From Culturomica massiliensis (GTDB taxonomy: Bacteria; Bacteroidota; Bacteroidia; Bacteroidales; Marinifilaceae), in NCBI RefSeq assembly GCF_900091655.1, contig NZ_LT594621.1:3940639-4004638 (forward strand): 64,000 bases of DNA. The letters run 5' to 3'. Position numbers and translations under genes: made by a program. Every line of letters starts with the position of its first letter. Within the stretch, counting starts at the first letter, position 1. The notes below the pieces were generated by a model. The model was not told the DNA's origin. It ran no database searches and saw nothing but the letters and a program-made list of their open reading frames with translations. Shown here one piece after another: positions 8,894-18,016 of this stretch.

Positions 8894-9271
8894 ATGTTTA
8901 AGACAATGTTAATCGTAGGGACCGGTGGCTTTATCGGTTCGTGCTGCCGATATCTGATAGGGAAGTTGGTGCATCATATTTTTTCACTTCCTTTTCCCTG
9001 GGGCACTTTTATTGTAAATATAATCGGTAGTTTTCTGATCGGTGTTTTTTTCGGTATGGCAGAAAAGATGCATTTGTTTTCCGCTCAGATGAGTATTTTT
9101 CTGATCACCGGTTTTTGCGGCGGTTTTACGACGTTTTCTTCTTTTTCGAATGAGATGTTTTTGTTGATACAAAACAAGCAATGGGGGTATTTTACGGCTT
9201 ATTTTGTGTTGAGTATTGCATTGGGAATTCTGTCGGTGTGGCTGGGGCGCAGTGTTGTAAAACCGGCCTGA
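8894..9271 (+). CDS. crcB: Fluoride ion exporter CrcB/Fluc, copy 2
   Basis: This is a second 125-aa CrcB with the same four-helix layout and an identical GFCGGFTTFSSF pore motif. Differences from copy 1 are spread along the protein and mostly conservative, so it is an old tandem duplicate under selection rather than a recent copy. Some bacteria use two Crc proteins as an obligate heterodimer; here each copy keeps all signatures, so homodimers are equally plausible. Confidence 0.95.
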   Translation: MFKTMLIVGTGGFIGSCCRYLIGKLVHHIFSLPFPWGTFIVNIIGSFLIGVFFGMAEKMHLFSAQMSIFLITGFCGGFTTFSSFSNEMFLLIQNKQWGYFTAYFVLSIALGILSVWLGRSVVKPA

Positions 9272-9327
9272 TATTTATATTTGATTATATTTCTGACAGT
9301 TATCGTTTATGCAGAGTAGAAAATTAC

Positions 9328-9335
9328 TATTTTTG
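9328..9335 (+). promoter_or_regulatory. Candidate -7 promoter box for the LtaS-like gene
   Basis: TATTTTTG matches TAnnTTTG, about 120 bases before the start at 9457. A weak TTTA lies roughly where a -33 box would be. Otherwise the 185-bp gap 9272-9456 shows no other feature. Confidence 0.45.
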
Positions 9336-9456
9336 TAGCCATTGTAAAATTTATAGGTCTCTTGACTTATTTATTATGGGGGATTTCTTCTTATAAAAGA
9401 TAATGAGGATATTGAAAGGTTGTGTTAATTTTTAGCGTATTTAATGGATTTGTGAA

Positions 9457-11541
9457 ATGAGAAAAAACAGTGTAAAAGATTTATTTATTGCGACATGTGG
9501 TAAATTAATCGGGTTATCTGTACTTGTCGGTTTTGTATTGCGGATTGTATTGTTGTTTAATGATCAGACGGAAGTCGCTTTTCCTTTGGTGGGATGGCTG
9601 GAAATCTTCTTTCTGGGGATTGCCAACGATTTGTGTGTCGGAATTATCGCTTGTTTCTTTATCTGGCTGAATCTGATTTTCTGGTCGGAAGGGAAATACG
9701 GAAAACCGTGGGGATATTTGATCTGGGGAGCTTTGGTCCTGGGGTTTTGTTATGTGAAATTTTTCAATACCATATTCAATGAATATGGTGGTGGGGCGTC
9801 TAAAATCGCTGCCGGATTTTTAGGGTTTAAGGTCATTAGCTTCGGATTACGGCTGTTCATGCCTGTACTCCGGAAACCGTGGAGAAAGATCGAATATTAT
9901 TTACTTGTTTTTATTTACGTAACGGCGATTTTGCTGAACGCTGTGAGCGAGTATTATTTCTGGAACGAATTCGGAGTGCGTTATAATTTTATAGCGGTAG
10001 ATTACCTGATATATACGACCGAAGTGATCGGTAATATTTTTGAGTCATATCCGATGTTACCGTTGATGACGGCCTTGTTTGTGGTATCTGCACTTGTCAC
10101 ATGGGTACTGACACGGAAAACCGGGAAGGTATTCGGTGCGTTACCCTGTTTTTTTACCAAATTGAAAGTGACCGTTGTATATGGCGTAAGCGTATTGTTC
10201 GGAATCGGACTATTGAATTTTAATACCGTTTTTCAGACATCGGATAATGTTTATGTGAATGAGTTACAGTCGAATGGGATTTTCCGGTTTTACGCGGCTT
10301 TTATGAATAACGAACTGGATTACCATAAATTTTACCAGACATTACCTGCGGATGAGGCTGTGGCGATGATGAATAGGTTTTACCGTAGTGACGGGCGCTG
10401 TAATACTTACCGGATAAAGGATTCGTTACCGGAAATACATAAAAATGTGGTGTTGATTACGGTAGAAAGTTTGAGTGCTTCTTATTTATCCCGTTATGGT
10501 AATACAGACGGTATTACTCCCTATATAGACAAGTTGATGGAAGAAAGTCTGGTGTTCAATAAAGTGTACGCAGCCGGCAACCGGACCGTGAGGGGATTGG
10601 AAGCTGTGACCTTATGTATTCCGCCCAGTCCCGGGCAAAGCATCATAAAGCGTCCGGATAATGCAAATCTGTTTTCAACGGGGTTGGTGTTGAAGGAAAG
10701 GGGATATTCTGTACAATATTTTTACGGAGGAAACAGTTATTTCGACAATATGGAAACCTTCTTTTCGGGGAATGACTATGAGATTGTGGATAAAAAAAGT
10801 TTTACACCGGAGGAAATTACTTTTTCCAATATCTGGGGTGTTTGTGATGAGGATATGTACCGGAAGGCATTGTCGGTGTTGGGGCAGGATGCTGCTTTGG
10901 GAAAACCTTTTTTTGCACATATCATGACGGTCAGCAATCACCGGCCTTTTACCTATCCCGGCGGGAAAATCGATATTCCTGAAAATTCCAAATCCCGGAA
11001 AGGCGGTGTGAAATATACCGATTATGCTTTGGGCCGGTTTATTGAAGAAGCTAAAAAACAACCTTGGTTCGAGAATACGGTTTTTGTTATTACGGCGGAC
11101 CATTGTGCTTCCAGTGCCGGAAAGACAGAGATTCCCCTGGAGAAGTACCATATTCCGGCTATGATTTATGCCCCGGGATTTATACAACCCGGAGAAATCA
11201 ATACGTTGGTATCGCAAATCGATCTTATGCCGACCTTATTCGGTCTGTTGCATTTCTCTTACGAGTCCCGTTTTTACGGACAGAATATATTAGATCCGGA
11301 TTATGTTTCGCGGGCATTGGTAGCTACTTATCAAAGCCTGGGATATTGGGAAGACGGTATTCTGACCATATTATCGCCGGTGAAACGGGCCGAGCAGTTC
11401 CGGGTAATCGAGGGAGCGGGAGAGGATATTGAACTGGAGCCTTTGGAACAGAAAGATACGGAGAAATTAAACCGGGCTATTATGAATTACCAGACGATAG
11501 GAGGATGGATGAAAGTGAAGACTTATCGTGCCCGGTTATAA
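9457..11541 (+). CDS. LTA synthase-like membrane sulfatase/phosphotransferase
   Basis: This 694-aa protein belongs to the alkaline phosphatase superfamily, LtaS/MdoB-like branch. The first ~260 residues hold about five membrane helices. The rest is an extracytoplasmic catalytic domain with metal-ligand segments ITVESLSASYL and ITADHCAS and a probable nucleophile T377 in the segment NRTVRGLEA. Relatives move phosphoglycerol or phosphoethanolamine onto envelope glycans or lipids. Gram-negative bacteria lack lipoteichoic acid, so the acceptor here is unknown. It stands alone, followed by a hairpin terminator. Confidence 0.85.
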   Translation: MRKNSVKDLFIATCGKLIGLSVLVGFVLRIVLLFNDQTEVAFPLVGWLEIFFLGIANDLCVGIIACFFIWLNLIFWSEGKYGKPWGYLIWGALVLGFCYVKFFNTIFNEYGGGASKIAAGFLGFKVISFGLRLFMPVLRKPWRKIEYYLLVFIYVTAILLNAVSEYYFWNEFGVRYNFIAVDYLIYTTEVIGNIFESYPMLPLMTALFVVSALVTWVLTRKTGKVFGALPCFFTKLKVTVVYGVSVLFGIGLLNFNTVFQTSDNVYVNELQSNGIFRFYAAFMNNELDYHKFYQTLPADEAVAMMNRFYRSDGRCNTYRIKDSLPEIHKNVVLITVESLSASYLSRYGNTDGITPYIDKLMEESLVFNKVYAAGNRTVRGLEAVTLCIPPSPGQSIIKRPDNANLFSTGLVLKERGYSVQYFYGGNSYFDNMETFFSGNDYEIVDKKSFTPEEITFSNIWGVCDEDMYRKALSVLGQDAALGKPFFAHIMTVSNHRPFTYPGGKIDIPENSKSRKGGVKYTDYALGRFIEEAKKQPWFENTVFVITADHCASSAGKTEIPLEKYHIPAMIYAPGFIQPGEINTLVSQIDLMPTLFGLLHFSYESRFYGQNILDPDYVSRALVATYQSLGYWEDGILTILSPVKRAEQFRVIEGAGEDIELEPLEQKDTEKLNRAIMNYQTIGGWMKVKTYRARL

Positions 11542-11566
11542 TTTTTAGTTCACCGGTATTTTTACC

Positions 11567-11597
11567 ATTGAGGCCTCCGGTTTCCGGGGGCCTCAAT
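11567..11597. terminator. Hairpin between the LtaS-like gene and rclA
   Basis: Bases 11567-11580 pair with 11584-11597 (one G-U pair) with a 3-base loop, a very stable stem. It sits between two convergent genes and probably terminates both, although neither side has a long T-run. Confidence 0.7.
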
Positions 11598-11676
11598 AGT
11601 AAGCAGGAATGGCAGGCAACTGAAATCCGCAGATCTTTTTTGCAGGAGTATACGCTTGCCGGCCTGTGTGTTTATC

Positions 11677-13047
11677 TCAATGGAATAATTCGTTAAATGC
11701 TTCGCTCATACTCGGATGCGTAAAGATAAAATCCCGGAGAAAAGTATAATCTTTACCGGCTTTCATGGCTAAAGCCACGCTATTGATTATCTCGCTCGAT
11801 TCCGGGCATAAAAGCGTACATCCGAGTATTTTTCCCGTCGGAGTATGGATGACCGCCTTTAGCAAGCCTTTGTTCTCATTAATGGTGAGCATCCGGGGGA
11901 TAGCGGCTACGGCTAATTTTTTTACCGTTATATCGAGTCCCTGTTGCCGGGCTTCGGTTTCACTCATACCTATTCTGGAAAGAGGAGGATCGATAAAGAC
12001 GGAATAGCTTACCGGATTCCGGTCGCTTTGTTTCCGGCTGTGATCTCCGAACAAATCTTCCCGGATGATGCGGTAGTCGTCCAGGGAAATATAAGTAAAC
12101 TGTAAACCTCCTTTTACATCCCCTATGGCCCGGATTGCTGGATTCGTGGTTTTCAGATATTCATCGACGATGATGGCACCTCTTTCGTCCGTTCGGACAC
12201 CTGCGGCTTCGAGGTTTAATCCGGTTGTATCGGGACGCCTGCCGGTAGCCAGAAGGACAGCTTCGGCTTTGAGCTGTTGCTCCCGGCCGGATTGGGCATT
12301 CCGATAGGTGATTTCTGCCGTTTCTCCGGTATTTTCTATGCTTTGAACATTGACATTCAATTCGAACCGGATGCCTTTGCTTTCCAGAATGTCTTTTACC
12401 GCTTCGGCAATGTCTCTGTCTTCCCGGGGAATCAGCTCGGAAGAACCTTCCAGAACCGTGACTTGTGATCCGAAGGAGGCGTATATGGAAGCGAATTCAA
12501 GCCCTATATAACCTCCGCCGACGATCGCCAACCGTCGGGGCAGCTCTGTCAATTCCATGATGGATGTGCTGTTGAATACCAGTGGATTGTTAAGGATCCC
12601 TTTTATGGGGGGAAGGACTGTCTCTGCGCCCGTATTGATGAATATTTTGCCGGCTTTCAGTTCGGTTGTTCCGTCCGGCATAGCGACTGATACCGTATCT
12701 GCATTAAGAAAGGAACCGATGCCGGTATAAACCGTGATATTTTTGTTGTCGGCTAAATTATGGTAATTTTTATCCCGGAGCAGAGTCGTGACTTCTTCCT
12801 TTTTTTCAATGGCTTTGCGGTAATATTCTTTTTTTTCCTCAAAGCTCATTTCAGGTTTGTATGTTTCGGTTTTAGCTTGGTGAACCAATGTTTTGGTCGG
12901 GATACAACCGATGTTGATACAAGTGCCTCCGTACATTTTTTCAGAGCGTTCGATTACGGCTACCTGCCAATTGTGCCGGGCCAGTTCGGCGGCGAGTGTT
13001 TTACCGCCTTTGCCGAAACCTATAATGATGGCATCATACTGTTTCAT
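11677..13047 (-). CDS. rclA: RclA-like flavin disulfide reductase
   Basis: This FAD- and NAD(P)H-dependent oxidoreductase of the pyridine nucleotide-disulfide family has 456 aa. Visible are the FAD-binding GFGKGGKTLA at the N-terminus, the redox pair C43-C48 in GGTCINIGCIPTKTLVH, the NAD(P)H motif GGGYIGLEFAS and the C-terminal dimer segment IFTHPSMSEAFNELF. Many stretches match E. coli RclA (YkgC), a copper(II) reductase that protects against hypochlorous acid. It lies 6 bases downstream of rclC in the same direction, the same partner as in E. coli, which supports the specific name. Confidence 0.9.
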   Translation of the reverse strand: MKQYDAIIIGFGKGGKTLAAELARHNWQVAVIERSEKMYGGTCINIGCIPTKTLVHQAKTETYKPEMSFEEKKEYYRKAIEKKEEVTTLLRDKNYHNLADNKNITVYTGIGSFLNADTVSVAMPDGTTELKAGKIFINTGAETVLPPIKGILNNPLVFNSTSIMELTELPRRLAIVGGGYIGLEFASIYASFGSQVTVLEGSSELIPREDRDIAEAVKDILESKGIRFELNVNVQSIENTGETAEITYRNAQSGREQQLKAEAVLLATGRRPDTTGLNLEAAGVRTDERGAIIVDEYLKTTNPAIRAIGDVKGGLQFTYISLDDYRIIREDLFGDHSRKQSDRNPVSYSVFIDPPLSRIGMSETEARQQGLDITVKKLAVAAIPRMLTINENKGLLKAVIHTPTGKILGCTLLCPESSEIINSVALAMKAGKDYTFLRDFIFTHPSMSEAFNELFH

Positions 13048-13053
13048 GGTCGT

Positions 13054-13647
13054 TTATTTTGAGTTTTGTTTTTTCAATATGCGTTGGGCGGAATCTGCAA
13101 GCAGCACAATGGCCCCTGCCAATATGGCTGTGTCTTTTATAACCAGTCGCCCTGCCCCGCTAAGTAAGGGAAAGCCGTGTTCCCCGCTTCCGAGGTCCGG
13201 GACCCAGACTTCCGGAGTCGTTACCAGAAAGGAAAGCGTACCGATTGTCATGATAATAGCTAAGGCGGCTCCGATAAGTCCGGCCTTCGGGGAGAACATA
13301 CCTATAAATACCAGGATGCCGATGCTCATAATCAATACACCCAAACCATGTGAAAAGCCGTAGGTATTATTGTCTTTGTGCCATTGCTGTTTGGCGGCAT
13401 TGAATTCGCCTTCTTTCATTTTGTATTCTTTATATTCCGGAGCGGTTTTATTGTAAAAGAAATTCATAAACGGACTGTTGGCTACGAAAGGTACGATGCC
13501 TTCTGCTTCGTAATTCCAGAACTTCAATCCCCCGATCCAGACAAATATGATCAGAATGGATATACGTATCAGATTGATTCCGAGTTTCTGGCTGGAGGCG
13601 GCCCATGAGAGAAAGCGGTGGACGAGTTTACTTACTTGTGTTACCAT
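13054..13647 (-). CDS. rclC: RclC-like inner membrane protein (DUF417, YkgB family)
   Basis: This is a 197-aa membrane protein with about four helices. Segments such as WIGGLKFWNYEAEGI, FVANSPFMNFFY, NNTYGFSHGLG, TLSFLVTTPEVWVP and LSGAGRLVIKD closely resemble E. coli RclC (YkgB). E. coli RclC is needed for full hypochlorous-acid resistance, but its reaction is not known. A pairing with RclA in membrane or quinone redox chemistry is inferred from the conserved neighbourhood. rclB, present in E. coli, is absent here. Confidence 0.9.
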   Translation of the reverse strand: MVTQVSKLVHRFLSWAASSQKLGINLIRISILIIFVWIGGLKFWNYEAEGIVPFVANSPFMNFFYNKTAPEYKEYKMKEGEFNAAKQQWHKDNNTYGFSHGLGVLIMSIGILVFIGMFSPKAGLIGAALAIIMTIGTLSFLVTTPEVWVPDLGSGEHGFPLLSGAGRLVIKDTAILAGAIVLLADSAQRILKKQNSK

Positions 13648-13677
13648 GTTATTCAGATTAAAGGTTAAACTTACGAT

Positions 13678-13733
13678 ACAAAGATGATCGTTTTCTCTTT
13701 CGGAATAAATGGCAATTTTACCGGATCATTTGT
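13678..13733 (-). promoter_or_regulatory. Candidate rclC promoter and inverted-repeat operator
   Basis: Read on the minus strand, CATCTTTG at 13686-13679 is one base off the TAnnTTTG -7 box and lies about 30 bases before the rclC start. Two arms, 13678-13689 (ACAAAGATGATC) and 13724-13733 (GATCATTTGT), form an imperfect inverted repeat around the promoter. It could be bound by the AraC protein encoded just upstream; this is inference. Confidence 0.35.
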
Positions 13734-14572
13734 CAATTTTTCCCAACTTCCCGTTTCCGGTAGTCAGAGATGCTTTCGCCGGTTATATTTTTAAAGAAAC
13801 GGCTGAATGTGGATAAGTCTTCAAATCCCAGAATATCGGCAATTTCCTTCGCATTTTTAGCGGTGTAAAGCAACAGTCGTTTGGCTTCGGCTTCGATTCG
13901 CTCGTGAATGATGCGCAGGGGAGAAGGAAGATTGTAGCTCGAGAAAAGATTCGACAGGGTTTTGGGAGAACGGTGCAGCAGGTCTGCATATTCCTGCACC
14001 ATCTTTTTTTCTTTGAAATGCTGATCTACCAATACGTAATACTGACGGATGATGTCGAAGCTTTTTTCCTTATCGGTCGTGATGGCAAATTTTTCTCTTG
14101 CAATACGGGTACAGGCGATGATGAAACGTTTCAACAGGATACGGAGCATTTCTTCCTGTAAGTTATCCTTGATTTGGTATTCGTTGTCGAGTTTGTCCGT
14201 AATCTCATGCAAAAGGGCCGATTGGCGGTCCGATAGCTGCAACCGGATTATGCTGGAGGTTCCGTTGAACAGGAATCCGTTGCAGGAAACTTCCTGGTCG
14301 TGTCCGTAAATACAGTAAAAATTGCTGTTGAATAAAAGGGTAAGGTAGGTCCCGTTTATTTCTTTAAATTCGATGTGGTGCAGGGGAGTAAGCGAAATAA
14401 GCTCATCTTTGCCCAATGTGATATCGATATGGTCTATTTCAAGGGTGATCGTCCCGTTTTGTACCCAGATGAATTTGTATAATGTTTTGTCTTTCCGTAA
14501 AGCCTGATTGGCATGGAAATCAGAGGTCAGGGTAAGATTCCCTTTTAGCCGGGTATTGAAGTTATAGTCCAT
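13733..14572 (-). CDS. AraC-family transcriptional regulator next to rclCA
   Basis: This 279-aa protein has an N-terminal cupin-like sensing domain and a C-terminal double helix-turn-helix of the AraC/XylS type (KEIADILGFEDLSTFSRFFKNITGESISDYRKRE). It is read toward rclC and rclA, 85 bases upstream of rclC, so it is the likely regulator of that pair. In E. coli the regulator RclR is also an AraC protein, sensing hypochlorous acid through cysteines, but this sensing domain looks different. Cysteines are present near residues 107 and 116. It starts 27 bases after mnmA. Confidence 0.88.
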   Translation of the reverse strand: MDYNFNTRLKGNLTLTSDFHANQALRKDKTLYKFIWVQNGTITLEIDHIDITLGKDELISLTPLHHIEFKEINGTYLTLLFNSNFYCIYGHDQEVSCNGFLFNGTSSIIRLQLSDRQSALLHEITDKLDNEYQIKDNLQEEMLRILLKRFIIACTRIAREKFAITTDKEKSFDIIRQYYVLVDQHFKEKKMVQEYADLLHRSPKTLSNLFSSYNLPSPLRIIHERIEAEAKRLLLYTAKNAKEIADILGFEDLSTFSRFFKNITGESISDYRKREVGKN

Positions 14573-14599
14573 ATAAAATTTTAAACTGTAAATCCGAAA

Positions 14600-15679
14600 T
14601 CAATCGATAATACCTCCTCCGACAACATCCTGACCTTCGTAAAATACAGCACTTTGTCCCGGAGTAATGGAGTCTACGGTTTCCTGAAAGACGACCCGCA
14701 GCTTGTCCCCTTCATGGAACAGTGAAGCCTGCCTGCCTGCGTTGCGGTAGCGGATTTTGGCCGTAACGGTCAATCCTTCGGGAATCCGGGCATATTTCAT
14801 AAGATTTATGTCGCTTACGTAACAGCTTTGTCCCTGTAATTCCTCTTTTGTTCCGAGAACGACTTTATTTTCTTCGGGGTGGATGGCAACGACGAACATG
14901 GGGTGTCCCAGTGCTATGCCCAGGCCTTTTCTTTGTCCGATGGTATAGTTGGGAAAACCTTTGTGACGGCCGAGTATATTCCCTTGGGTATCGACGAAAT
15001 CCCCGGGACCGTATTTGCCCTGGAAATCATCAACCTGCTGGTTTAGGAAAACCCGGTAGTCGTTGTCGGGGATGAAGCAAATTTCCTGGCTTTCGCTTTT
15101 CTTCGATAATTTCTCATACCCGTGTTTCAATGCGATCGCCCGGACTTCCGGTTTGGTGAGTTCCCCAAGGGGAAATAGGGTCCGGGCCAGGTTTTCCTGA
15201 CTCAATTTCCAGAGGAAATACGTCTGGTCTTTGGCTTCATCCACTCCTTTTTGCAGAAAATAGCGTTCGTTCTGCCGGCCGATACGGGCATAATGTCCGG
15301 TAGCGATTGCGTTGCAACCGAATTCATCTGCTGTTTCAAGCAGTTTGCCCCATTTTATCGTCGAGTTGCATATCACACAGGGATTGGGTGTACGGCCGTG
15401 CAGGTATTCGTCGATAAAGTTGTGTATGACCGTTTCCTTGAATTCCTGACGAATATCGAGTATGTGATGTTCGAATCCCAGATCGTCGGCCATTCTTTGG
15501 GCTTCAAAAAGGGAATCGACACTGCAACATCCTTTTTCTTTTTCCATACATCCCCGCGAAATCGTATCGAAGGTACGATAGGTAACACCTACCAGCTCAT
15601 ATCCTTGTTCTTGCAGCAACATGGCGGCAACTGTACTGTCGATGCCTCCGCTCATGGCCATTAGTACCCGTTTTTTCAT
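14600..15679 (-). CDS. mnmA: tRNA-specific 2-thiouridylase MnmA
   Basis: MnmA puts the 2-thio group on U34 of the tRNAs for Lys, Glu and Gln, using ATP and a persulfide sulfur. The PP-loop MSGGIDST is at residues 9-16. The two catalytic cysteines are C101 (NPCVICN) and C201 (QEICFIPD). Length (359 aa) is normal. Its start overlaps the trmB stop by 4 bases, so the two tRNA-modification genes are coupled. Confidence 0.97.
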   Translation of the reverse strand: MKKRVLMAMSGGIDSTVAAMLLQEQGYELVGVTYRTFDTISRGCMEKEKGCCSVDSLFEAQRMADDLGFEHHILDIRQEFKETVIHNFIDEYLHGRTPNPCVICNSTIKWGKLLETADEFGCNAIATGHYARIGRQNERYFLQKGVDEAKDQTYFLWKLSQENLARTLFPLGELTKPEVRAIALKHGYEKLSKKSESQEICFIPDNDYRVFLNQQVDDFQGKYGPGDFVDTQGNILGRHKGFPNYTIGQRKGLGIALGHPMFVVAIHPEENKVVLGTKEELQGQSCYVSDINLMKYARIPEGLTVTAKIRYRNAGRQASLFHEGDKLRVVFQETVDSITPGQSAVFYEGQDVVGGGIID

Positions 15680-16437
15680 AGCATTCGTTTTTTAGGGGTC
15701 GGCCCCATATAACGGGCTTCACTGTGATAATCGTCTTTTTCAATAGCAATTTCCGGTTCTGTCAGGGTATCGCTCCCTTCGAGAGAAAAACGGATGTATT
15801 TGATCTTTTTGCCCCGGGAAAGCCATTGTTGTTCGTAAAATGTCTTGATGCCCAGTATTTTATCGTCCAGGTCACCTCCGTATAAATCATCCGTGACAAC
15901 GGAGGCCGGTAAGTGATTGTGTTTTATCAATTCTGCCGTATAGGTATATAAAAAAGGACTGTCGGTTTTGAGGTGGAGAATCCCGTTTGCTTTCAGTATT
16001 TTTTTATACAAGGAAAGGAAACGGGTGCCTGTCAGTCTTTTGCGGGCTTTCGACATTTGGGGGTCCGGAAACGTGATCCAGATTTCGGCTATTTCTCCCG
16101 GAGCGAATAAGGATTCCATAAATTCAGCATAAGCTCTTATGAAAACGGCGTTGTGAATATTTTTTTCCAGCGCACCTTTAGCACCGTGCCACATGCGTGC
16201 TCCTTTTATATCCATCCCGATAAAATTTTTATCGGGGAAAAGCTCGCCCAGCCCGACGGTATATTCCCCTTTGCCACAACCGATCTCCAAAACAATCGGG
16301 TGGTCGTTCCGGAAAACTTTTTCATTCCATTTTCCTTTTAAATCGTAATCGGTGCGGAAAATTTCACGGTGAGCCGGTTGGAATACATTCTCTAATGTTT
16401 CCATTTCCGCAAATTTTGCCAGTTTGTTTTTTGCCAT
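15676..16437 (-). CDS. trmB: tRNA (guanine-N7)-methyltransferase TrmB
   Basis: TrmB makes N7-methylguanosine at position 46 of tRNA using S-adenosylmethionine. The SAM-binding motif EIGCGKGEYTVGLG is near residue 53, followed by the family signature WITFPDPQMSKARKR. The protein is 253 aa, slightly long because of extra N-terminal residues. It lies between gldH and mnmA on the same strand and overlaps mnmA. Confidence 0.96.
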   Translation of the reverse strand: MAKNKLAKFAEMETLENVFQPAHREIFRTDYDLKGKWNEKVFRNDHPIVLEIGCGKGEYTVGLGELFPDKNFIGMDIKGARMWHGAKGALEKNIHNAVFIRAYAEFMESLFAPGEIAEIWITFPDPQMSKARKRLTGTRFLSLYKKILKANGILHLKTDSPFLYTYTAELIKHNHLPASVVTDDLYGGDLDDKILGIKTFYEQQWLSRGKKIKYIRFSLEGSDTLTEPEIAIEKDDYHSEARYMGPTPKKRML

Positions 16438-16458
16438 AGAATGTGCCTTACCGGGTGA

Positions 16459-16917
16459 TCAGTGATTGGTTTCTTTTGTGCGGATAACCAGGCCTACGTT
16501 TTTGATGCCGTTTAAAGATCTGGTTCGCATGCCCTGAATAATGTCGAAGGTGTATTTACCGGCGTTTAGCATATGTATATGGGACGGAGTTTCCAAGGTT
16601 TTTATGGAATTCCCTTTTCCCAGCCATCTGCCGTCCGGTTCTGCTATTTTTATATTTAAGGTATCCCGGAGAATGGTTTGTGCCGAATCTTTTATTTGTA
16701 TAAAACACCATAAATTAGCCATTTCATAATCTGTCGTATGACGTATGCCGACATTAAAATCGTATTCTCCGGACCGGGGGATGTCAACCTGGAAACGGAC
16801 GGTGTCGTTGATAAGCCAGGACTCTTTCTCGATTGTTTTGTAGTTTTCAAAAATTGCCGGCTGTTGACAAGCGGCTAAAATACATAAAACAAGAACCGTC
16901 CAAATATATTTTTTCAT
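16459..16917 (-). CDS. gldH: Gliding motility lipoprotein GldH
   Basis: This 152-aa lipoprotein has a signal peptide ending in a lipobox (LAAC, Cys at 16). Its body (SWLINDTVRFQVDIP, then IRHTTDYEMANLWCF and WLGKGNSIKT) matches GldH. GldH supports the gliding/type IX secretion apparatus of Flavobacterium but is also widespread in non-gliding Bacteroidales, where its role is unclear. It lies 21 bases upstream of trmB. Confidence 0.88.
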   Translation of the reverse strand: MKKYIWTVLVLCILAACQQPAIFENYKTIEKESWLINDTVRFQVDIPRSGEYDFNVGIRHTTDYEMANLWCFIQIKDSAQTILRDTLNIKIAEPDGRWLGKGNSIKTLETPSHIHMLNAGKYTFDIIQGMRTRSLNGIKNVGLVIRTKETNH

Positions 16918-16941
16918 TTTTGTAATCTGATCCTGTATAAA

Positions 16942-17832
16942 TTAAAGAAATGTAATTTCACTTCCCGCATTATCGACACTCATTTCGATTGTCGATCCGA
17001 GAATCAAAGGGTAATTGTCCGGAATATGTCCGGCCGGAAAACCGAAACAAAGCGGATAATCATATTCCTCTACAGCTTCCCGGATAATTTCTTCTGCGGT
17101 TTTTCCGAAGTTTTCTCCTTTCATGTCCGAGAAACCTCCGACAATGAGCCCTTGCAGTTCTTCCAGGCGTCCTGTCAGCTTAAAACTTTGCATCATCCGG
17201 TCGATTGCATATAAATTTTCTCCGACATCCTCGATAAACAGGATTGCCCCCCGCGTCGGGTATTCGATGACCGAAGAACGGATGCAATGAAGTAAGCTTA
17301 AATTTCCTCCTGTCAGATCCGCTTGTACGATCCCTTCCCGGTTGAAGGGATGGGGAGGAAGCAAATAGGGAGATACCTCTCCGAATAAGAAATTTTTCAG
17401 GTGGGACAACGCTTCTGCCGTTGTGTCCCGATAACTTTTCGGCATAGGGGCATGCATGCTTTCAATGCCTAACGATGTCAATTTGGTATGCAGGACGGTA
17501 ATATCGCTGAAACCGATCAGCCATTTGGGATTACCTTGAAAAATAGAGTAATCGGCTTTTTCTACGATACGCAGACAACCGTACCCTCCCCGGGTACAAA
17601 GAATCGCACGTATTTCTTCGTCATCCAGCGCCCATTGTAAATCCGTGAGCCGTTCGTTGTCCGTGCCTGCAAAATAACCGCATTGACAGGTTGCATGTGA
17701 GCCGATAACAGGCTCTAATCCCCAGGAACGTAATATGTGCCCGGCATATTCGATGTCATGCGAATCGATAATGCCTGCCGGAGAAATGAGAGCAACTTTG
17801 TCCCCGCTTTGTAAATAGGATGGACGTAGCAT
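16942..17832 (-). CDS. LD-carboxypeptidase (peptidase family S66)
   Basis: This 296-aa serine peptidase resembles LdcA, which trims the terminal D-Ala from murein tetrapeptides during peptidoglycan recycling in the cytoplasm. The nucleophile serine lies in GFSDITVLH, after the RGGYG segment, and the likely catalytic histidine is in PAGHIPDN near the C-terminus. The same fold is used by MccF microcin-immunity proteins, so substrate is not proven. It is the first gene of the minus-strand run that continues into gldH. Confidence 0.9.
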   Translation of the reverse strand: MLRPSYLQSGDKVALISPAGIIDSHDIEYAGHILRSWGLEPVIGSHATCQCGYFAGTDNERLTDLQWALDDEEIRAILCTRGGYGCLRIVEKADYSIFQGNPKWLIGFSDITVLHTKLTSLGIESMHAPMPKSYRDTTAEALSHLKNFLFGEVSPYLLPPHPFNREGIVQADLTGGNLSLLHCIRSSVIEYPTRGAILFIEDVGENLYAIDRMMQSFKLTGRLEELQGLIVGGFSDMKGENFGKTAEEIIREAVEEYDYPLCFGFPAGHIPDNYPLILGSTIEMSVDNAGSEITFL

Positions 17833-17894
17833 ATACTTTTGTATCTAAAGTTAAAGACCGACTTGCGGTCGATGAAGAAACCTAAAATAATAAA

Positions 17895-18016
17895 CGTGTT
17901 AATTTTAGATTTACGATTTACGATTTTAGATTGTAGATTGACTGGCAATCCAATTCGTTATCAGATTCATTTCAATCTAAAATCGTAAATCTACAATCTA
18001 CAATCTAAAATCTACA
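17895..18016. repeat. Heptamer-type intergenic inverted repeat element (copy 3)
   Basis: The left arm (TTTAGATTTACGATTTACG onward) and the right arm (ending CAATCTAAAATCTACA) are largely reverse complements, each built of ~7-bp units. The centre holds AATTCGTTATCAGATT (17952-17967), the exact inverse of a 16-mer at 58049-58064. It fills most of the 327-bp gap between the LD-carboxypeptidase and metG. Confidence 0.75.
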
